NCBI GenBank assembly: GCA_021796315.1
Contig: JAJYOH010000101.1
Coordinates: 1 to 13,387, forward strand
From: Chloroflexota bacterium
Lineage (GTDB): Bacteria > Chloroflexota > Anaerolineae > Anaerolineales > Villigracilaceae
Length of the DNA stretch: 13,387 nt
Direction: 5' to 3'
In this document: piece after piece, positions 1 through 7,111 of the stretch
Position numbering within the stretch: position 1 is the first letter of the stretch
How the letters are laid out: each line of letters opens with the position of its first letter
Made by a program: the position numbers and the translations under genes
Notes under the pieces: model-generated
The model's database searches: none
The model's input: the letters and a program-made list of their open reading frames with translations, nothing else
What the model was told of the DNA's origin: nothing

Positions 1-1291
1 AAAATAACATAAACTTTGGCGTGAAGACAAAGCCGACGTACACATAGTTGTTCAACACTTCAAAGAGATAATTATTTTCGCCCGTCACGCCAAATTCTGC
101 CATCAGGTCGCGCGTAGACTTACACGCAATCGGCACCGCCAGCGTGGCAAACAGCGGCGAGACAGGCTCTGGCACGAATTCGGCGAAACTGCCGCGTGCC
201 AGCACCGCCTTGGGAAGCGGCAACTTCCATTCGAGCGCTTCAGGCAATGCGGTGATGGGACGCGATTGCACGATGAAGAATTTTCTCTCCTCTTCTAAAA
301 GGAGATGGGGCAGGGGGGATGTCAGACACCACTCGATGTCTTGCGGACTGCCGTAATAGGATTCGATTCGACGCGCGATGTTTACCAACGCGACGACATC
401 CGCTTCATTCATGACTTTTGAGTTGCGCCGCGCGTCAGTGAGCGGATTCTCACTCGTGCCTGATTCCGTTAAAACCGTGATGACGGTTTTCTCCGCGACC
501 TCGTATGTTTTGACTTTGCCTGTAGCTTTGTCCGCGACGATGGTATCTGGCGAGACGAGTCCGCCGACGATGGCTTCGCCGAGTCCCCACGCGGCGTTGA
601 TGACCATCTCGTCGCGGTGCCCGTTGATGGGATTGGCGGTGAAGAGAATGCCCGCCGCTTCGGCGTTCACCATCTCCTGCACGACGACGGCAAGTGCAAC
701 ATAATTCTGGTCAATGTTATTTTTGATTCGATACGCAATCGCACGCGCGGTCCACAACGAGGCCCAGCATTTTTTCACCGCGTCGAGGAGCGCGTCTGCG
801 CCACGAATGTTGAGGAAGGTTTCCTGTTGACCTGCGAAGGAAGCTTCTGGTAAATCTTCAGCAGTGGCAGACGAGCGAACAGCTACTGATTTACAATTTT
901 CGCCGCCCGCGCTCCCCGGCACTTGTGTCCAGGGCAAGTGTGCGTCTGGCGCAGGCGTTTTTGATCGGCGATTGTTGAGTTCTGTGTAAGCGGATGTAAT
1001 TGCTGCGGCAATATCAGTTGGGATTTTCGATTCAGCGAAGGATTTGCTGATTGTCACGGAAGCAGTTTCGACCGTGGCAGGAAGCGAGATATCCGCATCC
1101 TTAAGCGCGCAAAGAATTTTTGCTTGCAAATCGTTTGCCGCGATGAACCGGCGATAGGCTTCGGTCGTGATGTGGAAGCCATCTGGGGCGGGCACCCCTG
1201 CGCGTACAAGCTTCGCGAGTGACATTCCTTTGCCCCCGACTGTTTCAAGTGTTGCGTTGGAATCAGCCAGTAAAAGAACCAGCGTAGACAT
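1..1291 (-). CDS. Phosphoenolpyruvate synthase-like protein, N-terminal 430 residues (C-terminus beyond window)
   Basis: PEP synthases convert pyruvate, ATP and water to PEP, AMP and phosphate in the cytoplasm. The frame is open from the ATG at 1291 to the window edge. An ATP-grasp-like nucleotide-binding lobe is visible: VGGKGMSLAKL at residues 18-28, the family signature VRSSATAEDLPEASFAGQQE at 138-157, and the lobe-closing QSRPIT at 342-347. After this comes the start of a linker (about residues 350-430). The phosphohistidine and TIM-barrel PEP-binding domains would lie outside the window. The start is fixed by GGAGG six bases upstream of the ATG. Residues about 325-336 look like a short insertion between the conserved DIEW and QSRPIT blocks, encoded by a palindromic sequence. 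The gene lies 106 bp downstream of the TetR gene on the same strand and could be cotranscribed with it. Related phosphotransferases, such as rifampicin phosphotransferase, share this domain. I therefore call the family firmly but not the exact substrate. Confidence 0.9.
   Translation of the reverse strand, partial: MSTLVLLLADSNATLETVGGKGMSLAKLVRAGVPAPDGFHITTEAYRRFIAANDLQAKILCALKDADISLPATVETASVTISKSFAESKIPTDIAAAITSAYTELNNRRSKTPAPDAHLPWTQVPGSAGGENCKSVAVRSSATAEDLPEASFAGQQETFLNIRGADALLDAVKKCWASLWTARAIAYRIKNNIDQNYVALAVVVQEMVNAEAAGILFTANPINGHRDEMVINAAWGLGEAIVGGLVSPDTIVADKATGKVKTYEVAEKTVITVLTESGTSENPLTDARRNSKVMNEADVVALVNIARRIESYYGSPQDIEWCLTSPLPHLLLEEERKFFIVQSRPITALPEALEWKLPLPKAVLARGSFAEFVPEPVSPLFATLAVPIACKSTRDLMAEFGVTGENNYLFEVLNNYVYVGFVFTPKFMLF
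286..305. repeat. Small palindromic insertion inside the PEP synthase-like CDS
   Basis: TCTCCT and AGGAGA form a 6-bp stem around an 8-nt loop, followed on the plus strand by a purine-rich run of G tracts (306-318). On the coding strand it encodes a Pro/Leu/Glu-rich stretch at about residues 325-336. In the family, DIEW is usually separated from QSRPIT by a much shorter loop. From general memory it resembles short palindromic intergenic repeats in Chloroflexota genomes. That link is inference, because no second copy is present in this window. Confidence 0.4.
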
Positions 1292-1397
1292 GGCAACCTC
1301 CAAAGAGGGTTGTCTTGCTGTCCCTCCCTGACCCTGTCAGGTCTACGCCGTTTGGGACGATCCCGCAAGTATTTTCTATTGTGTGATGTCTATTATT

Positions 1398-1991
1398 TTA
1401 TGCTTGGATACCTTTCAAGACAATATCGAGTGCAGTGTTAAGCATTTGCTGCGGTGTACCGGTGGGACGCGAAGTAAATAAAGTTGGTGTGATCGCCATA
1501 ATAAGCAAGCGTGCGGCGAGGAGCGAATCCACTTTACGGAATGAGCCTTCCTTAATTCCTTCATTGATGAGTTGACGAATCAAATCCTGATAAGCATGGC
1601 GGAGAACCTGGATGCGCTTTTGATTTTCAAGGTCGAGCCTCTGCACTTCAAAACTTAGCTTGAGGTAAAACTCCTTGTTTGCGACCAGGGATTCCAAGTG
1701 CATCTTCATGACTTTTCGTAAACGTTCAAGTGCGGGCAATGACATTGCGACAATTTTTTGCGCCTCGGTCGTCAAATCCATGATTTGATCTTCCACACCC
1801 CAAACCATGATCTCCTCTTTGGTTTGGAAATAATCATACAACGTGGATTTTCCGATGCCCGCAGCTTCCGCGATCTCGCGCATGCTGGTTTCCTGGAAGC
1901 CTCTTTTCATGAATAATTTCTCCGACGCGCTGAAAATCTCGTGGCGGCGGTGAATCTGTTCTTCTTCTGTAAGTGGGACACCTTTTGGCAT
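1398..1991 (-). CDS. TetR/AcrR-family transcriptional repressor
   Basis: This is a 197-residue DNA-binding repressor. An N-terminal helix-turn-helix spans about residues 16-62, with the typical core TSMREIAEAAGIGKSTLYDY at 35-54. A helical ligand-binding and dimerisation domain of about 130 residues follows. The frame stays open upstream to 2054, but the start is placed at the ATG at 1991: family homology begins at MPKG, and a consensus promoter and two operator-like dyads occupy 2006-2072. The ribosome-binding site before 1991 is weak. The gene is divergent from the PQQ-propeller lipoprotein gene and lies upstream of the PEP synthase-like gene on the same strand. The dyads flanking its own promoter strongly suggest autoregulation. 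The ligand cannot be read from the sequence. Confidence 0.93.
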   Translation of the reverse strand: MPKGVPLTEEEQIHRRHEIFSASEKLFMKRGFQETSMREIAEAAGIGKSTLYDYFQTKEEIMVWGVEDQIMDLTTEAQKIVAMSLPALERLRKVMKMHLESLVANKEFYLKLSFEVQRLDLENQKRIQVLRHAYQDLIRQLINEGIKEGSFRKVDSLLAARLLIMAITPTLFTSRPTGTPQQMLNTALDIVLKGIQA

Positions 1992-2005
1992 GGATCGCTT
2001 TCGAT

Positions 2006-2022
2006 AGCGAACAACGGTCGCT
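2006..2022. promoter_or_regulatory. Candidate TetR operator O1 (over the transcription start)
   Basis: A 17-bp imperfect dyad, AGCGAAC-AAC-GGTCGCT, with 6 of 7 arm positions symmetric. It lies three bases downstream of the -10 box of the TetR promoter, so it should cover the transcription start. It is nearly identical to the dyad at 2056-2072. Confidence 0.75.
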
Positions 2023-2025
2023 CTT

Positions 2026-2054
2026 AATGTACAGCGATTCCCTGTGCCTGTCAA
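2026..2054 (-). promoter_or_regulatory. Sigma-70-type promoter of the TetR gene
   Basis: On the minus strand, a perfect -35 TTGACA (2054-2049) is followed by a 17-bp spacer and a -10 TACATT (2031-2026), four of six matches. Transcription should start near 2019, giving a leader of about 28 nt before the ATG at 1991. The -35 box lies one base from the O2 dyad. Confidence 0.75.
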
Positions 2055-2055
2055 T

Positions 2056-2072
2056 AGCGAACGGCGGTCGCT
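2056..2072. promoter_or_regulatory. Candidate TetR operator O2 (upstream of the -35 box)
   Basis: A 17-bp imperfect dyad, AGCGAAC-GGC-GGTCGCT, differing from the copy at 2006-2022 by two bases in the central spacer only. The copies are exactly 50 bp apart, about five helical turns, so two repressor dimers could sit on a similar face of the DNA around the promoter. The site is also upstream of the divergent lipoprotein gene, so it might influence both directions. Confidence 0.72.
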
Positions 2073-2075
2073 TAT

Positions 2076-2094
2076 ATGATTTCTGATAAATCAT
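2076..2094. repeat. Perfect inverted repeat in the divergent intergenic region
   Basis: ATGATTT and AAATCAT form 7-bp perfect arms around a 5-bp spacer. The repeat lies between the TetR promoter and the divergent lipoprotein gene and differs in sequence from the two AGCGAAC dyads. It could be an operator for another regulator, or chance in an AT-rich stretch. Confidence 0.4.
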
Positions 2095-2134
2095 CCTGAT
2101 GCCCAACTTGCCTTTGTAAGATGTCATTTAGGCT

Positions 2135-2140
2135 TATACT
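2135..2140 (+). promoter_or_regulatory. Possible -10 box for the PQQ-propeller lipoprotein gene
   Basis: TATACT matches the -10 consensus at five of six positions. The best -35 candidate is TTGTAA at 2114-2119, with a short 15-bp spacer. Transcription would begin near 2147, so the message would have almost no leader. No clear Shine-Dalgarno precedes 2153. Confidence 0.3.
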
Positions 2141-2152
2141 GGTTCAAATTGG

Positions 2153-3469
2153 ATGGATGAAATGCCTCGCTTGGGTTTGATCCGCGCATTTTGTTGTATT
2201 GTGCTTACAAGTTTCATCTTGTCGGCGTGTTCTGTCTTGAACGAGTCCGGCACATACAAAAAGCAGGCCGAACAATTCGTGGCTGAAGGGCATTTGGCAG
2301 AGGGTGTGCTGACTTATCGTCAGGCGTTGAAGTCTGATCCAGATAATCCTGATTTGCTAAAGGGTTTGGGGATGGCTTTAGCTGCTCAAGGCCGGAACCG
2401 ATCGGCTGCCCACGTTTTGAATCAAGCAGTCGTCAAAAGTCCGAATAATTTTTCGATACAAAATACTTTGGCGAAACTGATTGTTCAACCTCAAGATGGT
2501 TTATCTCTAAAGTTGTCGTGGCTTGTCAATGTCATGGATGCAAGACCAATTGGTGCGGCCGTCGCTTCAGGGAAAATTTTTATTGCATATGATGGTGGAC
2601 ATTTGATCGCATTGGATCAGGCATCCGGCCAGGAATTGTGGAAAGTTGAATCCTCTGTTGCTTTCATGTCACCGCCCGCGGCAGATGCGGATCAGGTTTG
2701 GGTGGGGGCCGAAGATGGATCCATCTTTGTATACAATGCGGCATCAGGCGCGACTTTGGGAGTATTCCATACCAACGGAGCAGTTTACGCCGCTCCAGCC
2801 CTAGCTTCAGAAACTGCTTATTGCCCATCCAATGATGGAACGCTATACGCGTTGAATCGCGCCAGCTTGCAGTTGAAGTGGAAATCGGTGATTGGTGATG
2901 CATTGCATGTCAGCCCGCTGGTAACTGAGCAGGCTGTATACGTTGGCTCAAATGATGGACGCTTATATGGGCTGGATGCTTCCACAGGCGAACGAATATG
3001 GACCTATGGTATTCTTACGCAAGGGGCAGTCGAAAGTATTCCGACTTTTGCAAATGAAAAAATTTTTGCGGGTTCAGGTGACGGCCGAATCTACGCGCTG
3101 GATGCTGCAACCGGCGGGGAATATTGGCGCTTTTCGACCCCTGATGCAATCTATGCACAACCGTTTGTGTTGAACGACCAACTTATTGTCGCTTCAAGCG
3201 GACGGGTGTTGGCTTCGCTCCGAACTTTAGATGGCTCTGCAAATTGGAGTTTGCGCTTTGACCATCCCATCACTAAAGCGCCAATGTTTTTCAAAGATCA
3301 ACTATATGTGGTGACGCAAAGCGATCCGCGTTTGTTTGCTGTGGATTACCAAACAGGAAAACTGCTCGGTGAACTGAACACGCGTGATTGGATAGCCAGC
3401 GGCCCGTTGATAGCGGGGACCGATATTATCTTCGTCGGAGCGGACGGCGCTGTATTTTTATATCGCTGA
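2153..3469 (+). CDS. Lipoprotein with TPR motif and PQQ-like beta-propeller (BamB-like fold)
   Basis: A 438-residue exported protein. A lipoprotein signal peptide ends in a lipobox with Cys26 (LSAC), so it should be tethered on the outer face of the membrane. Residues about 34-105 look like one or two TPR-type helical repeats (ALKSDPDNPDLLKGLGMALA). From about residue 120 to the end there are repeated PQQ-like blades, each with an aromatic-rich strand and DG-hydrophobic-ALD-x-x-TG-E-x-x-W type motifs, for example GRLYGLDASTGERIWTY and GRIYALDAATGGEYWRF. Such propellers usually serve as protein-interaction scaffolds. PQQ binding itself is not demonstrated here. The start could be 2153 or the ATG at 2162; neither has a strong ribosome-binding site. 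The gene is convergent with the polyferredoxin gene and overlaps its 3' end by 12 bp. A role with the DUF362 and polyferredoxin pair is only a guess from proximity. Confidence 0.88.
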   Translation: MDEMPRLGLIRAFCCIVLTSFILSACSVLNESGTYKKQAEQFVAEGHLAEGVLTYRQALKSDPDNPDLLKGLGMALAAQGRNRSAAHVLNQAVVKSPNNFSIQNTLAKLIVQPQDGLSLKLSWLVNVMDARPIGAAVASGKIFIAYDGGHLIALDQASGQELWKVESSVAFMSPPAADADQVWVGAEDGSIFVYNAASGATLGVFHTNGAVYAAPALASETAYCPSNDGTLYALNRASLQLKWKSVIGDALHVSPLVTEQAVYVGSNDGRLYGLDASTGERIWTYGILTQGAVESIPTFANEKIFAGSGDGRIYALDAATGGEYWRFSTPDAIYAQPFVLNDQLIVASSGRVLASLRTLDGSANWSLRFDHPITKAPMFFKDQLYVVTQSDPRLFAVDYQTGKLLGELNTRDWIASGPLIAGTDIIFVGADGAVFLYR

Positions 3470-4978
3470 TGAATCTTTTGGGGAAACGTGGATGGCACCC
3501 CCTGGCACCGGACATCCGCTCTCACAGAAACCACATCCGACACATTTGGTGGAATCAACAGTCACTTTACCTTGATGGGGAATGGCGGCATGATATTGGC
3601 ACGCCTCGACACATACCAGGCACTTCAGGCCTTGATCCCATGCCAGACATAGTGAGTGATCGACTTGCGCGGTCCCGAGTTTGAATTTTTTCTGATCAAC
3701 GGGCAGGATCGCAGCTACAGGACAAACTTGCTCGCAAAGATGGTTGCAACTTATTCCCAATGAACATCCACCTAACCGAGGCACAAGCACTGGCATTCCG
3801 ATGCTACTCAAGCCGGTTTGCAGGAAGGCTGCTTGGAGTCCGTGAGTGGGGCAAACGCGGACACATTCTTGGCAGGCAATGCATGTATCCACAAATTTAT
3901 CTTCTGGCAACGTTCCCGGAGGTCGCAGAGGCGGAGTCCGTTTTTCGAATCTGGTAAGTGGCATAATTGCCAGGCCCGCCACCACGGCAACCATTCCCTG
4001 TAAAAATTGACGTCTCGAAAATCCTTCACTGGAAACGGGAGATGATGATGCAATGTATTTTCCCGCGCGGCGGTTGACCTTGCCTGATGATGTAATTTCG
4101 GCTGATGGCTGCCAAGTAGCCAAAGCAAGATTCCCAAACCCGAAACTGATTCCTCCACTTATGGAACACGCCGCTTCACATTCCAGACAAAATGTGCAAT
4201 CGCTGTAATCCGTGTTATGTGCATCACGCGGAATGGCATTCATGGGGCAGGCACGCTTGCACAGGATGCAATTACTGCACGTCATATTGACGCGACGATT
4301 CAGCAAACTGAAGCGGCTCATAAGACTTAGCAAAGCTCCCTGCGGACATAGATGCCGACACCAGAAACGCGGTTGCCAAAATTCCAGAATCAAAATGGCG
4401 ACAAAAAGTAAAGAAAAATAAGTCAGCCCGCCGCGCTCGAAGGATTGTTCGCTCCCAAGCAAATTGACAAAGGCGGCTGTAGACACGCGGCTGAAAATAA
4501 CTAACGGATCAATCAAGCCCAGCAACTTGATCGAGAATAGCGATCCACCTAAGACAACTGCTAATAAAAGATAGCGTAATCGGCTGTTGCGCCGATCTTC
4601 TGCGTGATTTCGTTTCAGTTGTCTTTTTCCATGCCAGAAGGCAAGCAACCTGATTAAATCCGTCAATGAGCCAAGCGGGCAAACCCACCCGCAAAATGAA
4701 CGACCGAATATCAAGCTAAGCGCTAGTAGAAAAAGCGGAGCACCGATTATCAATGCCGATATATTTCTATTGAGAAGGTTGCCGAGCGCCAGCAAAGGAT
4801 CCCATGGCAAGAGCCACGATGCATAATCTACTGTGAACTGGAGTGATAATCTTCGATAGAGTGAAGGCATGAAAGGAAAAAGAAACAAGAACAAAAAACC
4901 CAACTGCACCATGCGGCGAGCTAATCTATCAGAACGACCGTTGGATCGCAACTTGAATTTAGCCACGGCTTTCATCAT
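3458..4978 (-). CDS. NapH-like membrane polyferredoxin fused to NapG/MauM-like ferredoxin
   Basis: A 506-residue membrane iron-sulfur protein, probably moving electrons between the quinone pool and an extracytoplasmic partner. The NapH-like half has several hydrophobic helices, two CxxxCP motifs (Cys96/Cys100 in FCGWVCPLG, Cys207/Cys211 in FWCRHLCPQG), then two ferredoxin motifs (Cys234, 237, 240, 244 and Cys261, 264, 267, 271). At 321-340 a twin-arginine segment (SRRQFLQG plus a hydrophobic stretch) occurs inside the chain. The second half follows the NapG/MauM pattern with four cysteine quartets: 366/369/372/376, 405/411/415/419, 444/453/456/460 and 479/482/485/489. NapH and NapG are usually separate subunits, so this is a fusion. 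The start has two adjacent ATGs (4978, 4975) and no clear Shine-Dalgarno. It overlaps the DUF362 gene by 20 bp, implying translational coupling. The substrate and direction of electron flow are unknown. Confidence 0.9.
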   Translation of the reverse strand: MMKAVAKFKLRSNGRSDRLARRMVQLGFLFLFLFPFMPSLYRRLSLQFTVDYASWLLPWDPLLALGNLLNRNISALIIGAPLFLLALSLIFGRSFCGWVCPLGSLTDLIRLLAFWHGKRQLKRNHAEDRRNSRLRYLLLAVVLGGSLFSIKLLGLIDPLVIFSRVSTAAFVNLLGSEQSFERGGLTYFSLLFVAILILEFWQPRFWCRHLCPQGALLSLMSRFSLLNRRVNMTCSNCILCKRACPMNAIPRDAHNTDYSDCTFCLECEAACSISGGISFGFGNLALATWQPSAEITSSGKVNRRAGKYIASSSPVSSEGFSRRQFLQGMVAVVAGLAIMPLTRFEKRTPPLRPPGTLPEDKFVDTCIACQECVRVCPTHGLQAAFLQTGLSSIGMPVLVPRLGGCSLGISCNHLCEQVCPVAAILPVDQKKFKLGTAQVDHSLCLAWDQGLKCLVCVEACQYHAAIPHQGKVTVDSTKCVGCGFCESGCPVPGGAIHVSPKDSSAI

Positions 4979-6266
4979 TTGTTGAATCGCTTTGACCGGT
5001 CTGTTGTCCCTTTGGCAGTTTTCGGCGCATCCGATTCAGGATTGCCAGGCCGATACCCGTCAAAATGGCGGCTGCTGGAATAAGTGCCAAGTTCAGCAAG
5101 GGGTTTAAGGTGATTACTTGCTCAGACGGAGCACAATTCGCTCCACCCGCCGATGATGAAACGAGTGATTGCTCAAGCGGCGTGGAGGCGGGAGAATAAC
5201 TGGCAGTTGGCTTTAAAGCCGGGGATTGCGGCGACGCGCTTTCAGTCGAAGGGGGAGGCGTTGGGTTATCCAGAAGTGGGGCCCCAACTTTGAAGCGTTT
5301 GATTCGCCCATCGGCCAGAGCTGCATCTACATCCATATCACCACAACCATTTTCGAAGGCGAGCAAAAGGTGAGTCAATTCCTGCGGCTGAATATTGAAT
5401 AAATGAATACAGCCATAAGCGTCTATCAGCACCGGGTCAGTGCCAACAATAGCTATATTGCGGCGAGCGACGATATTCGGATGCGTTTCATCGGTCTCTG
5501 GGCCGGCGCATACTTGATAATTGCCATAGGGCATTCGCACGCGAATCGCTTCGAGAATATGCAACTGTGCCTGCACGGCAGATGGAGTGCTTAAGTCGGC
5601 GATGCCTTGTTCAAGGTTGGAGTGCAGCAAGCCAGGCTGTTGCAGGAATCCCATCATGTGCTTGAGACACATGGTAAATTTAGTCACGTTGTGAACCTTG
5701 GCAACGGCCAAATTGATTCGGATATCGGCCTCCGTCGCCGCTTTGATTACTCCGATACTTTGATTGGCTTTTCCATTCGGTAAATCGATTTTTGTATAAG
5801 TAGATCTCGGAGCGTTGAAACGATCAGGGAAAATACTTTCGACCCCCATTTTTTTAACGACTTGACCAATACCGGATATTGGTACCGATTCACCCGCGCC
5901 GGGTTCGATAGAACAATGATCCATGACAATGATTCGTCCGGCCCCTGCCTTTTGTACAGCTTGAATAACGGCTGTCAAAAAGTCAGGGTCAGTGGAAGAA
6001 GCGGTTTTAGGTGGATACGCCCAGGTGGCATTGGGCTTAATGGCAACCGTTTGACCGGGCTTTACGAACCGTTCCATTCCTCCGAGACCGGTTAGTGCAG
6101 TTTGCAGGATTTGATCCGGGGTATCTTGATTCGTCCCCTCCGCCACGGAAACGGATGGAAATCCCTGATTTATTGCGGCGCTGGCAGATAACGGTCTGAG
6201 CCAGGGATAGAATACCCCAACCACCGCACGCGTGCAGCCAATTAAGAAATCACGGCGAGACAACAT
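4959..6266 (-). CDS. DUF362 protein with Tat signal and C-terminal membrane anchor
   Basis: A 435-residue protein of the DUF362 family (COG2006), whose biochemical role is poorly defined and which often occurs with ferredoxin domains. It begins with a twin-arginine signal (SRRDFLIG at 3-10, then a hydrophobic stretch ending near residue 30), so it should be folded in the cytoplasm and exported. The DUF362 core covers about residues 38-330, with landmarks VAIKPNATW (74-82), a KVHNVTKFTMCLKHMMGF block (190-207) and GTDPVLIDAYG (275-285). A Pro/Ser/Thr-rich linker (334-375) leads to a hydrophobic helix at about 388-411 and a basic, polar tail, indicating a membrane tether. The start at 6266 has AAGGAG at good spacing. 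There is no ferredoxin domain in the chain; the coupled downstream polyferredoxin could supply electrons. That functional link is inference from the 20-bp gene overlap. Confidence 0.9.
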   Translation of the reverse strand: MLSRRDFLIGCTRAVVGVFYPWLRPLSASAAINQGFPSVSVAEGTNQDTPDQILQTALTGLGGMERFVKPGQTVAIKPNATWAYPPKTASSTDPDFLTAVIQAVQKAGAGRIIVMDHCSIEPGAGESVPISGIGQVVKKMGVESIFPDRFNAPRSTYTKIDLPNGKANQSIGVIKAATEADIRINLAVAKVHNVTKFTMCLKHMMGFLQQPGLLHSNLEQGIADLSTPSAVQAQLHILEAIRVRMPYGNYQVCAGPETDETHPNIVARRNIAIVGTDPVLIDAYGCIHLFNIQPQELTHLLLAFENGCGDMDVDAALADGRIKRFKVGAPLLDNPTPPPSTESASPQSPALKPTASYSPASTPLEQSLVSSSAGGANCAPSEQVITLNPLLNLALIPAAAILTGIGLAILNRMRRKLPKGQQTGQSDSTNDESRG

Positions 6267-6313
6267 TGTCGCTCCTTATACCTAGCCCAACAACAAGGAG
6301 GAACTTCAGAATC

Positions 6314-6343
6314 AGTTTAGCATAAACAGCATTAGCGGGTCAA
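6314..6343 (-). promoter_or_regulatory. Candidate promoter of the DUF362/polyferredoxin operon
   Basis: On the minus strand, TTGACC (6343-6338, five of six) is separated by 18 bp from TAAACT (6319-6314, four of six). This predicts a leader of about 40 nt before the ATG at 6266, which carries a strong AAGGAG ribosome-binding site. The 180-bp gap after the lipoprotein gene fits an independent transcription unit. Confidence 0.45.
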
Positions 6344-6446
6344 CAGGAGAAACGATAAATGATGAATTTATGGCGTGAGGCTTCGTCGCATGCTCAAGCC
6401 GGCGCGTGCGATTGTAGTCTGGTGGGAAGTGAAAATATTTGCCGGT

Positions 6447-7088
6447 TCACTTAAGATGATTCAACATATCAAGCGCAATTTGTTTTTCCGTTGCCAACTG
6501 TTTTGCCGGACCAGCAGGGTCGTTTAGATTCCAATCAGTCTCTATCGCATCCACTGTCACGTACAAATCCGACCTCTTGAAGCTCAAGCGGCCATCTTTG
6601 TAGAATGCGTCATCCGCAATACCAGGAATGGTTTGTGTAGCCTGTGTGCTGGCCTCTGTCCAAGCCTGATTCCAAACCTGACCCGCGGCGATTGATGTGG
6701 GAGTGTCAACCCAATAAGTTGTTTGGAGCATAACCATCGTGATCGAGCCCGGATGATAGAACGTGTAATAGGCGCAGGCAGTCTCGGTACCTGAAGCATT
6801 CATTGGCAAAAAGACAGGATGTCCCACCTGTTTGACCTGAGGCTTGGCTAGTTGTGTTTCAACGTGAGGAAGGAAAAAGCCCGCCAAGTCGTGACTGTTT
6901 AGAAGGCCACAACCATTTGCCAAATCGCGGGCATTTTCTGCTTGTGGTGTGGACAGGGGAAAGGGAGTTGCGCTACTCGCTGTTGGGGTTCCCGATGATA
7001 AATTTGATACAGTGCGATTCACGGAAGTGCACGCAGTGAGTAACCCAACAAAGATGAAAATAACAGAAAGCTTCGCCATTTTATCCAT
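6447..7088 (-). CDS. Small secreted lipoprotein of unknown function
   Basis: A 213-residue protein with a lipoprotein signal peptide and a lipobox LLTAC giving Cys20 as the lipidation site. A Ser/Thr/Pro-rich linker (about 22-50) then leads to a globular domain. The domain begins with a CGLL motif (Cys60) and has a second cysteine in CAYY (Cys105), a spacing reminiscent of actinobacterial DUF3558-like lipoproteins. The resemblance is weak and no function is assigned. The start is 7088 or the ATG at 7079; neither has a convincing ribosome-binding site. The gene begins 23 bp after the stop of the broken DppC-type permease on the same strand, so it may once have been the last gene of that operon. 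It lies upstream of the DUF362 gene but is separated from it by about 180 bp with a candidate promoter. Confidence 0.75.
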   Translation of the reverse strand: MDKMAKLSVIFIFVGLLTACTSVNRTVSNLSSGTPTASSATPFPLSTPQAENARDLANGCGLLNSHDLAGFFLPHVETQLAKPQVKQVGHPVFLPMNASGTETACAYYTFYHPGSITMVMLQTTYWVDTPTSIAAGQVWNQAWTEASTQATQTIPGIADDAFYKDGRLSFKRSDLYVTVDAIETDWNLNDPAGPAKQLATEKQIALDMLNHLK

Positions 7089-7111
7089 CCATTATTTCTT
7101 CGAGACTCTTG

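Noticed and set aside
1054..1368. Minus-strand open frame of 104 codons
   Set aside because: It is out of frame with the PEP synthase-like gene, which has the family motifs and a strong ribosome-binding site at 1291.
1992..2054. Upstream start of the TetR gene at 2054
   Set aside because: The extra 21 codons would lie within the predicted promoter and operator, and they do not resemble a TetR N-terminus.
6355..6371. ATAAAT/ATTTAT inverted repeat
   Set aside because: AT-only 6-bp arms in a non-coding gap are likely by chance, and no associated promoter or terminator feature is visible.
6428..6451. AGTGAA/TTCACT inverted repeat at the end of the small lipoprotein gene as a terminator
   Set aside because: Only a 6-bp weak stem with a 12-nt AT-rich loop and no T-tract.
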